Source: Patagioenas fasciata (Eukaryota > Chordata > Aves > Columbiformes > Columbidae). From it: 64,000 bases of DNA. A program made the translations under genes and the position numbers. How positions within the stretch are numbered: position 1 is the stretch's first letter; each line of letters starts with the position of its first letter. The notes beneath the pieces are model-generated. The model did no database searches. It worked only from the letters and a program-made list of their open reading frames with translations, and was not told where the DNA came from. The stretch spans positions 149,419,104 to 149,483,103 of the forward strand of contig NC_092520.1 in assembly GCF_037038585.1 (NCBI RefSeq), in the 5' to 3' direction. Of the stretch, positions 22,546 through 34,571 are shown piece by piece.

Positions 22546-23473
22546 TTTTTCCTCAGATTTTGAAAGAACATGTCTAGAAAGGGAAGAATTCCTGAGTTAT
22601 GCAGAGGCCCACTAATTGTTGCTGCATGTCATTGTGTAAGAAAGGTAGCACTGAGCTTACCTATGAAAGGAGATGCAAGGAAAAATATTTTTGCAGAGAT
22701 TGTCAGCAAGAATTAGGCTGATTATTATTCCGCGGCATCTGTCTCTTTCTACCTTAGGACTCTATTGCATAAGCGCCTCACAGCTTTAAAAACAAAAAAT
22801 AAGGTCATTCGTCATGGAATGTTTTGCTTCAAAAATACAGGTTGCCAAATTAGCATAGCTTAGATCACCCTTACTAGGCAGCCTCTTGTCTTAAGGGACC
22901 ATCCCAAAGTATTGTCAAATTCTGTGAGTAGAAATTTTTCTTCACTTCTTTATTGGAATACCACCTTCTTTCTCAATCCCTAGTACTTTCATTGAGTATC
23001 AGGGAAATGCCACCGAGTTGAATTTAGCAGATTATGCCTAAATGGCCCTAATCCTGCTGGTTTTTATCAGTGAAACTCTCAGTAGGAGCACTGCCTATGG
23101 AAGGACTTCAGATTTTGAGCCTATGCATTATCTGGAAAACTCACTTCGATAAATACAACTAGAATAATAGCTAATAATAAATTATAGTTCCTTCCATCAA
23201 GAGACATGGGTGCAATTTACAAACATTCTGCACTGAAGTGGCATTAAAGCCATCTTAACCATGTCATCAACAGTGAAAACAAGACATAGAAATAGTATTT
23301 GTGTAGCATGACATAGAGAATCCAAGCACTGCCTTTAAATCTTTAGTCTGTATTTGCTCTACAAGATACCTCCTCATGCAAAACAAACTCTTAGAACTCT
23401 TGGAAGAAATTTCCTAAAATCACATTTTCCCAGAGGTCTTAAAGCTCATCTGAGTTTGCACTGGACTGAAAAC

Positions 23474-23494
23474 TTTTTTTTTTTTTTTTTTTTT
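23474..23494. repeat. Poly-T tract
   Basis: About 21 uninterrupted T residues. Confidence 0.85.
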
Positions 23495-23829
23495 AATCTT
23501 AGTATTTTTTGTCTTAATAAAGAGGCAAGTTTAAAAAAAACAATTTTAGAGCCACTTAGTTGCTGTTGTGGTCTGAGGCTGTTTGCTATTTTTTTGTTTA
23601 ATTTCAAAAGCTCAATTATGTAACTTTAAAATGAAGATATTGCATATGCAGAGGTGCTGTTTTCCATAATTTTCTTTTTAACTATGCATTAATGTTCTAT
23701 TCTATGGATTATCTCCAGGGTAAAGGCATTACACAAAATCCCACTGATTTCAATGGATACTAACAATAACTGTAAATATTATGGCTTACTATTAACATAT
23801 TTTGCTATATTTGCGCATTGCACCAGCAC

Positions 23830-23864
23830 AAAAAAAAAAAAAAAGAAAAGAAAAGAAAAAGAAG
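23830..23864. repeat. Poly-A then (AAAAG)n
   Basis: Fifteen A residues followed by three AAAAG units and AAAAAG. Confidence 0.85.
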
Positions 23865-26004
23865 ACCAGAACAACTCTGGATGGCTTGTGTACCCCAAAT
23901 ACCCATTTCTTTCACTCTGGATGCACAAGGAATGCTATTTTTGCGCTCCACGTTCATTCTTTGAATTTACCCCAACTTATTTCAGGATTTAACTCCCTTG
24001 AGCTTCCATGCAACAGAAGGAGTTGCATTGGTGCTACCCTGGGTTCTGCAGTTCCCTGCCAGGAATGTTTCGTTTCAACGTCAAAAGTTGTTTGGAGTAG
24101 AGTGCTGTAAGCTGGTTTCGAATGATAGAGGTCTGCATTGGCACAGCTACACTGATGCTAAAGTCCTGCTTAGATGATTTTCAAATAAGGAGCATAATAA
24201 GAGGAAAAGAGAAAGCAGGCTCTCTCTAACTATGTCCCATTTAAAGATATATCCATACTGGTTGCATTCACATGGTAAACATCCTGAGACATATTTTATG
24301 GCATGAACACACCTATGTTATACCTACATTAGGCCCCATAAAATCCCAACTGGAGGAATACAGAATTAATGATTCACAGCAATGAAGTGAGGGAAAGAAA
24401 AAGTCTCATCTTAGGAAGGGTTCAGGATGAAGTTTTAGCCAGAAAATTACTGAGTAAAGGCAGCATGAGGAATTTCACCTGCAGCGGTAGCACCTCAGTA
24501 TGATGCTGTATAAAGTCCCAGCCAGAGCAACACAGCATCAAGGCTGAAAATACTATTGTGGGAAAGCTCACTGCTGGGATGGGAGCTTCAGGAAGTAATA
24601 ACAAGGAAGGAAACTATGTGAAATACTGCCCAGTGGTGCTTTGGACAGATACCACCCATGTATCTGTGTCCTGAGCCAGTTAGAGCAGTACCTGAAGGAG
24701 CGAAGACTCTTACTAATCATTTATCAAGAGAAATCAAGGGCTGAAAGCAACAGCAAAAAAAGGTGAATTCTTTAATGCTTAAATGAAGAGGGATGCAAAT
24801 GCATTATTTTGTTTTTCTGGTAAGTTCGCAATATTTTTATATCACTCAGCTATGTTCTGTTGCAGCCAGGCTGCTCCTCTCTGGTGGCAAGGATACCTTT
24901 CTTCCATACGCTTTGTATTAGCCCATTTGGTGTCACTTCCCAGGCAGATCCAAAGTAAGGCTCTATGAGAGGACTTTGGGAGCAGTGGGTTCACATGGCA
25001 ACACTGAGAGCATTTGGAAGGATTCACGCATGGCTGTTTGGAAGAGGTACACATGGGAAAATGTCCAAAGGAATGGGTATTAACCATGCCCGTGAGAATT
25101 CCTGCCAGGGACTCAGTCCCAGGTGACTCTTGGGCTGGATGTCCAATTTTTTGCAGCACGTACGGTGTGGAAGGACACCTCTTGTTCTGAGATTGCAACA
25201 AGTAACCGATACTTCCATGTCCTTCATAAAATGATGTGCACACAGGAATATACAATTTAGGCATGGTTCATACAGTTTATGCAGCAAGTGGCTACTTAAA
25301 TAAGGCATAGACTGTACACATCCCCACCTACACTGTACTTGAAGTTATTTGCACTTTTACACAGAGTAAGACAGAGAAATCTAGCTTAGGGATGCTCTTC
25401 CAGTCCTTAGATGGTACCAGACCAGAGCCTGTCATGTAGAAGTCTGGTCCTCTATTAATTATGGCTTCTACCTACTCATTCAAAAAGAGTGTTTGTGTGA
25501 TAAAATGAAGTACACTTCTGCAAGCAAAAATACCTCTAGACAAACAGATGTATTAGATTGTAGAAATTTCCCAGTTTTTTTTTTTTTTCTTCTGCCTTGG
25601 AATCCAAGTAGAAACATTAAAAAAGAGCTGCTGTCTCTCTACCTTAATCTTGCTGTACATAGGGTTTATTCATCTTCTGCTTTCCTGTTATTTTCCCTAT
25701 AAATGCCTTGATAGGTTGCTTGTTTTCTCCTTTCTTTCCTAGTTCAGCAGTGGTATATTTATCTTTTTCCATTCTCGGTTATGAAACCTTTTGTTGTTTC
25801 TCCCCTAGGAAAACATTATCGAAAGCCAGAAATATTCCTCTGTTTAACGGATGGAAAATATTTCATTTTTTATAAAATTACCTGTAGCCTGTGATCATTA
25901 CTTGGTCCACATTTCATGGAACCATATGAAAGCAAATGAGGAAGAAAGAAAAGAGTCATTTATGAAGACAGAGCCTGAAATGTGACCGTTTTCCCTTTTC
26001 ATAC

Positions 26005-26034
26005 TTTTTTTTAAAAAAAAAAAAAAAATATATA
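26005..26034. repeat. T8/A16 tract followed by TATA
   Basis: Eight T residues directly joined to sixteen A residues, then TATATA. This forms a self-complementary AT tract. Confidence 0.8.
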
Positions 26035-26444
26035 CTTTTTTCCCTCAAATAGGTGTGTCTTGAAACAAACTGATGATATTCTTGTATTAATCTGTTCTGG
26101 AGTTTGTCATTTCATTTAGCCAGCTGTAGGTGTTAAAATGAGAGTCTTGACTATTGGATTTGTTCTGCCCAGGGCTCTCTGTTTATGATCTCTTAGAGCA
26201 TTCAACTGAAAGTCTGAAGATCAAAGTTTAATTCCTCCTAAATGTGTTTTTAACAGACTTGTGATGCTGGACAGTCTTTCATCTCTGTGTATTTTAAGAT
26301 CTGTAGCGAGGCAGTTTGAGATCTATTGTTACAGATAAGAGTGGGCAGGTAGACCAGGAATCGTCCTTTTTATAAATTTCAGCATAGGAAGCAGCATAAA
26401 ACTCTTGTCATTACTTGCAATGTATAATGCAAGGCAATATGTGT

Positions 26445-26600
26445 ATTTGCATGTAGAGGAATGAATTTATTTGCATGACCATTTGTCTACAGTAAGCATC
26501 TGACAGCAAAGTTGGAACCGCACCTAGTTTCTGTGTTTTTTACATACAGAAAAGCAAATCATCTGCTGGAGGAAATCAGTGTGTCTTTACTGACGTCAGT
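26445..26600. promoter_or_regulatory. Candidate intronic enhancer: two octamers and a perfect CRE
   Basis: Perfect POU octamers ATTTGCAT at 26445-26452 and 26469-26476 are spaced 24 bp apart. A full CRE TGACGTCA (26590-26597) lies inside a 14-bp perfect palindrome, TACTGACGTCAGTA (26587-26600). A full palindromic CRE contains a CpG and is rare in CpG-poor intronic DNA, so its survival hints at selection. Enhancer or alternative-promoter activity is inferred and not shown. Confidence 0.4.
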
Positions 26601-26897
26601 ACAGCCACGACAATTTACATCACCTGAGGATCTGTACCAGATTTTGTGTATCTGTCTTCACACACAAATACGCATACATCCACTACTGTAAATGAGTGTT
26701 GACAATAGCAAGGCATAGGAACTCATGACAGAAATAAGTGAACAATGAGAAAACCATTAAGCAACATTCTGATTCTTTGTATAATAGGTTTGTAATGTTT
26801 TCTTATGGTATTTTAATATAGGGTGGTAGGAGTTTTGTTGCTGCAGAGTTATAAAGATATATTTACTCTGATAATGTTTTTTCTCTACCCTGTGCAG

Positions 26898-26921
26898 GCA
26901 CCCTCAGTCTGCTTCTCACAG
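26898..26921 (+). other. IQSEC3: Candidate 24-nt microexon of IQSEC3
   Basis: A pyrimidine tract with a TGC motif (TTTTTTCTCTACCCTGTGCAG) ends at 26897. Then come 24 nt ending in CACAG and followed by GTATTC. Joined after exon 1 (phase 2) it would read E-HPQSASH and leave phase 2 again, so inclusion keeps the frame. Neuronal microexons typically have a TGC-containing acceptor region and a modest donor, as here. I know of no such IQSEC3 exon, and the donor is weak at +4 to +6, so a chance match is quite possible. Confidence 0.22.
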
Positions 26922-29900
26922 GTATTCTTTTTATTGCTTTTGCTAAGATTATGCTCATTGATCAGCTCTTATTTTCATGTGCTCTGAAGCTGCACTTTTT
27001 GAGAAAGGTAGAAGGGGATAAATATTTTCCATAATTAGTCACATCTAAGAGGGGACATTTTGGTGAAATTGAAGTGATTTTGAAAAAGAAGTTAAGAATG
27101 GCAAACCTTATCCTTCCTGCTCTCTTCTAGCTGAAAACAAGGGAGTCTGTGAACTGCAGAGCTAAGGAAACTCATCTTCCAGAATATTGGTGTCACAGTT
27201 ACATTTTCTAATGCCTAACAAGATGAAGCTCTAAGCTTCTCTTGGTGTTGAGCCTTTCATAACATTTCTCTCCAACATGTAGACTTCTGTGTGGAGTACT
27301 GGCTTCAGTTCACTTGCCAGCCTTTCCCCCACTGGAGAACCTACAAAGTTCTCTCTGTTACACCCCACCAGCTAGTTTCATGGAGAGATCCCTGAGATCA
27401 CTGTTACTTACTCAGACCTGGTTGAAGCTCACAGTGGGATCTGTGTTTAGAAAGTGGGAACCAACACAGAAACAAAAACCCACACAAGGAAAGAGGGACA
27501 TACATGCATAGAAGGTAAAATGAAAAGATGATATGGTCACAGAAAACATATTTTGCTTAGGAACCCAGGTAATAAAGACCAAGTCATGGATAGTTTTTTG
27601 CTTTAGCTTACTGGCTGAACAGTCCACTCCAAATCTGTGACCCTTTTTTGGAGCTGGTGTTCTGTGTGCAACAGTCTCTTAGAAGTCTTGGAATATTGAA
27701 GTTATAAAGAATTGGGAAATTACAATAGGAATTTAGGGGCTACCTAGGTGGAGGTTTACCACTGGGAAATTGAGTCTGTTGCTCCTCCTGGCTTTGCATA
27801 AGAAGTTGGTGGATCATCTTAATCCACCTGCCAACATTGGTGTGGGCATGGGCTGCTGCTACTGAGACAATTACTACTAGAGAGATTCATTTATATTTGC
27901 TGAAACACACTAAAGCATCTATGTCATTCTCAAGAGCAGTAGAAAATTGATACTGAAATTAAGGAGGCTTGTGATTTTCTCCAGTTTTTGCTGTACTTCA
28001 GATGATTGTTCAAATTCTGACCTTCCTATTAAAATTCAGAACCTTGCTGTCAATCTCTTTGTGATGTCAATTTCCAGGCAGTCCTCCAAAGTGGTTCACA
28101 GTATCCGTCTCCAGTGGGAGAATTGGTCTGACAGCACGTCCTTCAGCCTCAGTGTCCAGCACCTTGGTGTTGGTGTGTCTGGGTGGGCACTGCCACTGTG
28201 GAACATTCTTGGATCTGCTTCCCAGAACTGTGTGGTTTTGCCTCTGACATTCTTAATGGACTATATACATGATAGCGTTTACCAAAAGAGAGGATATAGA
28301 GATTGCCTTTCTACTTCAGTTATGAAACCAAGCTCAGATCTGTCTTTCATTACTTTTGCTTGTCTGTGAGGGATACTTTTTCTGCCTCCCTTGGGCTGTT
28401 CCAGGAAAAGTTCTAGCTCTGCAGTCAGTTCAAAATTCTCACAAATGTCCTTGTCTTTCATTTGTGGGTTTTTAATTTGCAAATCCATTCCCAGTAGGAC
28501 ACCAGTAAATTGTGTGTCTCTGTCTAGGTACTCACACGGCCCTCTTCACCATAGTAACCGAGTATCCAGATTTGTCCTGAGGGCCCATGCTGATGTCCAT
28601 GCACACTGGACCACCAACCTTCATCCGAAATAGCGAAGAATCTGAGGAATCTCTTCTCTTTTCTCCTTGGTTCTCATGCCACAGACCTCTCTTCAAGCAG
28701 TTTTCTTCTATAATGTCTTGTGCCAATAAATCTATATCCAGTTAAACTCCTGATGTAGGTAGACTACATGGCTCTGATCAGTAAGTCTAAGAGCCAGATT
28801 CTGTTACCACTTGACTGTAAATCTGAGTGGCTGAACTCACCTAACTAAGTGACTTAAAATTTGAAGAGATGTGAGATAACACTCATACATAACTTCTCAT
28901 GTGACAGATCTTCTTGAACTGACTTCTGTCCCAGCACTGGAGCTAGTTAGTTTGAATTAGCTATTTGCCTATTAGATTTTGTGCACACTTGCCATGGCAA
29001 TAATTTGTGATGACACAGCCAACTGCTGTAATATTTCCCCCAATAATTCTTTATTACTCATTTGGGAAAATACTGATCTCCATGTTAGCTGCAGCAACAT
29101 CCGCTGCTGGTCCCTTGTTTCTGCCAAGAAACGAGTGAGTTTCTCATCTTTGTCATGATGAATACATAAATATTGACTTCACTAGACATGCTCTGACTGG
29201 AACTATTATACCACCTTCATCACCTTAATTACTGTAGCTCTTACACAGCCAAGCAGATAGGGAATACCAGAATTGTATCCTTGATGGATGAAAAGTGTTG
29301 ACAAAGAGTTTCAGTCTCAGATATTTACAGGTATTCAGCCTCCCAAAGGTGGAAAAAAGAATCTACTCATTTTCAAGGGAGGGATCAGACTGGTGACAGG
29401 GGAAGAGGGGAAGAAGAGTATGAGAGACATCTACGGTGTGTCTCTACTGTCTGCTAAGGGCAAGCCTTCAGGCTTGTTTTAAGTCTATATTAACCTACTC
29501 TTCAAATGCCAAGCCTGAAAGAATGGCTGGAGCATTGCCTCAGGACTACCTCCCAGTGGTGTGCATATCTGCATGCTCTCTAAAGCCTCTGCAGCAGTCA
29601 TAAGATAGGATATACCACACTTCTGGGTTCTGCAGAGGTTGTCTGTGCAGGGAGATACAAGCTGGTGGAAGAGTGGACAGCAGTGGGGAGGAGTTACAAG
29701 GGGAAGGGTAAAGGCCCCAGTGGAAACTGTAGAGTGCAGGAGGGCCAAGAGCCCCATGATCTTATGCTGCAGAGTCTGTGAAGTTTTTGAATGCCCAGTT
29801 CATTTACGTGTGTGACTGTAATGATGCTTTGGTGTAGCTGGTGGGAGGGAAGGAATGACAGGGTTTTGAGTTCTATTGTTATGAAGCCTCTTACTCTGTA

Positions 29901-30805
29901 CAAATTAATAATAAACAGCACACACTGAACATTAACCTTAACAGATAATGACTGGTTGAAGGCACCTCCCCAGTAGGCAACTCCTGGGCTTTAGGAAAGA
30001 GCCCACTACTGTATGCCCAGAGTGTGTGTGACTAGTTCTCATCACTGGGGGTTGGAAGGTTTGTCAGATCTCATAAAGCAATGCAGTTTAACCTGGTCAG
30101 GCAGTATGTGGGAGATCTCCAATAAATACCCAGAGTGCTAGGAGAAGACAGTAGAGTATGACCGCAGATATCATATTGAGGATGTCTCTGCCTGGCATTA
30201 GCACCTCTTTTTTCAAATTAGATATTGGGCACCTTGACCACCTATGTCCTTTCACAGGATATACACACACAGAGAGCAAAGGTGTTATCTCAGTTCACTT
30301 GCTGGTGTAAATTTGTCATCACGTTCCTCTCACTGTTTTGCTTAATGGACAACAGGCCTCATTCTCCATTGTTGTCCTTGTGAAGTTATTTTCTCTTGTG
30401 TGACATGGGTTTGAGATGCTATAACATCCTCACTGGGCAATTTACATCCCACTACCTCAAGCACAAATGACAATGTGACTTATAAAGCATAAAGAATCAG
30501 GGCCATTCTTCTGCTGTCTTTTTTTCACAAGGCTTCATTGCAGGCTGCTGTGGCCAACTCTCATATCTCACACCAGAAACAGCTGCATTTCAGAGATGAG
30601 CACATATAGACAGTAATGTTACATCTTCTAAAGTGCTTCGGGAAGTAATGCACTTATTCACAGGTGGAACATTGTTAGTGGATGTCCCTACCAATACCTA
30701 AAAGTGCAGCAAGTAGGAAGTATGCAAGCTTTTCCTCTAGTACACCTCTAACCATAGCAAGATCTTGCTGCAGGAGGAATGATAGTAATATCATGCAAAA
30801 GCAGG

Positions 30806-30858
30806 CAATAATAATAATAAGAATAAGAATAAGAATAAGAATGATAACAACAATAATA
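30806..30858. repeat. (AAT)n / (AATAAG)n compound microsatellite
   Basis: AAT units run into four AATAAG-type hexamers, then ATGATAACAACAATAAT. Confidence 0.85.
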
Positions 30859-30911
30859 CTGTCTCTTCTACATGACTCAACCAGTAGACCCTTCAGTTCT
30901 GACAAAGGTAG

Positions 30912-31018
30912 TCTTCATTTTACGGAAGGGGATGAACACATTGAAAATGTTTTGCTTGAGTTCACTCAGCTAGTCAGAGCTGAGAGTAAAACCTGTTGTG
31001 TCCCAGGGCTCTGATCTG
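30912..31018 (-). mobile_element. MIR-like SINE fragment, reverse orientation
   Basis: Reads TCTTCATTTTACGGAAGGGG, then TTGAGTTCACTCAGCTAGTCAGAGC, then AAAACC and GGGCTCTGATC. This is the reverse-strand MIR order (cattttacagatggggaa, cttgcccaaggtcacacagctagtaagtggcagagc, then the head region). The block order is convincing despite divergence. Confidence 0.68.
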
Positions 31019-33998
31019 TCAAGTAGGTTACAGTGTATTGAAAGAGGGAGATGAACAGGACAAGAAGTGTTAAATGTTACAAGGGTACTTCTGTGGCATA
31101 AATAACATTGCTCTAAATCCTGTCATCTGATTCACTCCCTGGGCAGCTTGATATCAGGAAGAGTTTTGGCCAATTGAAGATCTATAACTTGGCCAAAAAT
31201 CCTTCAGGGCCATTCACGATGTTATGTTATGCACACTAGAAAGAAATGGCAATGGAGGCTGGAGGTAATACTGAATTTGAGAAGGAACTGAGACACGTGT
31301 TTTCAGGTTGGCAGGGCTATGAATGTGTATTGCATGCAATTCCAGCAAGGTTTACAAAAGCAGCTGCTTCAGCAAGAAAATGTGTTGGAGTAAAAAAGTG
31401 GTGTAAATGTGGCAGAGTAAAAACAGTGTGAGAAACCACACACACATGCTGGAGCATGTTTTGTTTCTCACAACAATGAACCAGTTACGTGTTGCACAGA
31501 ATGATGAAGGGAGGCGGTAGTGGGAGAAGGTAGGTTAAGAGTCTGTAGTCTCTGCTGTTTCAGTCTGGTTTGATGGAAGAAAGCTCAGCAAGCACATGGA
31601 AGACACCAAAAATATTCCTCTCGTGGGAGCAAAAGGAAAAGCCTCCCACAGAGGTAGGCTCTGCATGTGAGCTAGGGAAGCAGAAAGTAATTATCACATC
31701 TGTGCATGTGAATAAGTTGACAGAGTACCTTCTTCAAAAACAACTGCCTAGCAAGACACAGTTTCTTCTTCTCACAGCTATATTTTTCCCTCCCCTGTTT
31801 TTCTATTAAATACAGAGTCATACTGGGGTGTGCTGCTTCCATCCCCTCCTCTCCTGACACAATCACAGCAGTACATGCAATCACCAAGTCATGCAGACAG
31901 TCTCAAAGTCTTACTCTGTCAGATTTTTCCTGCCTCACCCAAGGAGAACTCTTGCATGACTGATACGTGTGGCTTAATGGATTCTGGGCTGAGGTTTTAA
32001 TTTTCAATAAGAGGAGCATTTGCATTCCCCCATGCCTCTTGCTTGTGGTACTGAGATTGGTGTTAGCAATGTTTCATTAGCTCAGTCTGATTAGCTGTAC
32101 CTGGGGACATCACTTTGATAGGGTTCCTGCATCCTGCCTGGTTTTTCATTTAGTAAAAGAGCAGGCTCCAGTGTTTTCCAAACCCAAAGGGTGCTCTCTG
32201 GCACACTCTCATGCAGGTATGAGAGGGGGTCACACCCTGGGAATTCTTATGCATTTTCCATAATCAAGGCATGCATTCAGTGTAGACCTAGGCTGCATCT
32301 GGTTATGGCAGAGATGGCAAGGAAGATCTAGAACAAGGGCAGGAATGCCTTCAGGACATGAATGTGTCTTGGATATTCCTGGAATTCCCTTCTCTGACCA
32401 GCAAGAAGCTATTTATGTTGGTTACTTTTTCCTCTCAGCTTATACTGTAGGAGTATACCGATTTCCTCAATTTGAAAGGACTCAGCACCTCAGAGGATCA
32501 GGACCTCATTCTCTCTCCTTTATCTTCCAGCTCTATTTTTAATTTCTCCATTCTGGTTTTATTTGCTGCTGTTTTGAATTCCCTGAGATGAACACTAACC
32601 AGAGGCACAATTAGTAACTATTCCCTTGGGATCCAGTATGGCACTAGTTGGAGACATGTCACAAAAAATAGCTAAAATATGACTGATTTAATGACATTTC
32701 TCTGTTACTACTCCTTTTATTGAAGTAATGAAGAAAAGTTAGGACCCGAGTGGTTCCTGGTAGCACATCAGGCTTTGTGAAGATGTCAGCAAGAATGAAA
32801 CTGGCCTTCAGGAAAAGAGCTTGGAGCCCTTTTCCAAACTTCACTAGCTCCTTCCAGACAGCATCTCTTGTTCATCCTTATTTAGCTCACCATTGTTCCT
32901 CTTTCTTATTAAGTTACACCCTCTCTTCTCCCCAAAACCTCCATTCTACATCTCTGCTGCGAGCATAGTGTAGGTGGCAGCTACACCATAATGGCAGCAT
33001 ATGAATACAGCACTGCTGAGAACAAGGCTGTGATGAAGATTTCTGCTGCTGGATTCCCAGGGAGTTGTCTGGACGATGAGGAACATGGCATGTTTGCATG
33101 TACTGAACAGTGAATAGGTATGGTGAAGTGGCATGTGAATTCTACACCTGTATACCCATGAGAATATGTCTTCCTTTCCCTCTAGATATACATCTCTGTG
33201 AAGAAGTGAAGTAATGAAGGATTCAAAAGTATACAAACATATACATTCACTCAAAACTGGCTGGGTGAACAGTCCAAGTGAGATGTGTTTTATGTCACAT
33301 ATATCCAGTTTTTATATCTGGTGACCTATATGTGTTTCAGAAACCCACTGAATTAACAAAAGCATCAATAGGAAAGATGGAAGAGAAGATTTGGCCTATG
33401 TTTTTTTTTAAATAACTTACATTTAATTGTTTTGTTTAGTGGTGTGGTGATGACCACATCAAAAAAATCAGCTCCCATGTTTTGTGCTTCAAAGAATAAG
33501 TGACCACATTCTGATCCTGGGACTAAGAAGGCTCCAGAGACAGCTTAGAAGAAGCTCTGAGTAAGCAAAAAAGAAGTCATGCTATAAGAAGGAAAAACTA
33601 AGTAGAGGCTTCTAAGCAAAAGGAAGTTGAGCTTGGGAAACTTGTGATAGTGCACAAAAAAACACAGGTGGGAGTGCTCAGAGGGCAAGGAAAGTGCTGA
33701 CTGAGGCAAGCAAAATGCTGACTGTCTACCTGTTACCCAGTTCCTGCTACACACTGAAACAAAGAGCCGTAGTTACATGTACTACTTAAATCAAGTGTAG
33801 CCTTTGTCAGTATCAACCATCAGACCCACAATGGAGCTATTAATAAAAGATGTATCAACCTTTCTTGCCACTCCATTTCTCAGCTGTTGTACCAGATAGT
33901 GTGGCAGGTGCTGTAAGATCATCAGCAGTCATGGCTTTGTTTTGACACAACTTTTGGAGGTGTGCTTATTGCTACTAACAACATTATATGAGATGCTC

Positions 33999-34571
33999 CT
34001 ATTTAAACTGAACCAGTACATTTTGTCTCCAAACCCTGCCCTCTGCTACATGGGGAGAGCTCTGATGGCAAGAAGTCCATGGAGTGTCTATCATGCCAGT
34101 AGGCCACCATGGGTCTACCTTAAGATATACTAGAGTGAGATTAGTGACATTTGTGTACTCTTTATGGGAGTACTTCCCCAGGTGGCAAACCCAAGTTGGC
34201 TCAGCAGAGGCACTATGCAAGTCCAGAACTGCATTTGTAAGGTAGGAATTGCTGGGCAGAATTAAGATGAATGCGAGAGGTCTGCAACTTGAGGAAGAGA
34301 CATGGAGAACTGGAGGAGGCAATGCTGCAGGTGTGAGACAGAGTGTTGTGGAAAGGATTAACAAATGCTGCACATGGTGAGTTGGGTGATGAAGCAAGAC
34401 TGGAATAGCATGGGAAGGAGGAAGACAGGATTCTAATGCATCAGCAGAGCTGCGTGAACAGTCCACACTGGGAAAACAACTGATAATGTAGGCAGCTTTC
34501 TGCATCAGCAGCAGAGCTGTGTGGATGAACGGGTCTGGGCTAGCAGGGTTTGTGTGTACTGGCAGTTGCAT
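33999..34571 (-). other. Open reading frame of 190 codons, unrecognised
   Basis: ATG-initiated frame on the strand opposite to IQSEC3, inside its intron. The peptide is rich in Ser, Leu, Pro and His with no signal peptide, repeat or domain that I can identify. No promoter, splice or polyadenylation context supports translation. In this amount of DNA one or two frames of this length can occur by chance, so I do not call it a gene. Confidence 0.12.

Noticed and set aside
24842-25264. Reverse frame of 140 codons.
   Set aside because: No recognisable domain, several overlapping frames on the same strand, and no splice or promoter context. Treated as chance.
25801-25870. Strong acceptor-like CTCCCCTAG followed by an open stretch that could follow IQSEC3 exon 1.
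   Set aside because: The phase-correct reading hits a stop after about 22 codons, no donor follows, and the peptide does not match the known IQSEC3 exon 2 sequence.
30097-30279. Possible further short exons with AG/GT edges scattered through intron 1.
   Set aside because: Such AG/GT pairs are frequent by chance. None gives IQSEC3-like residues.
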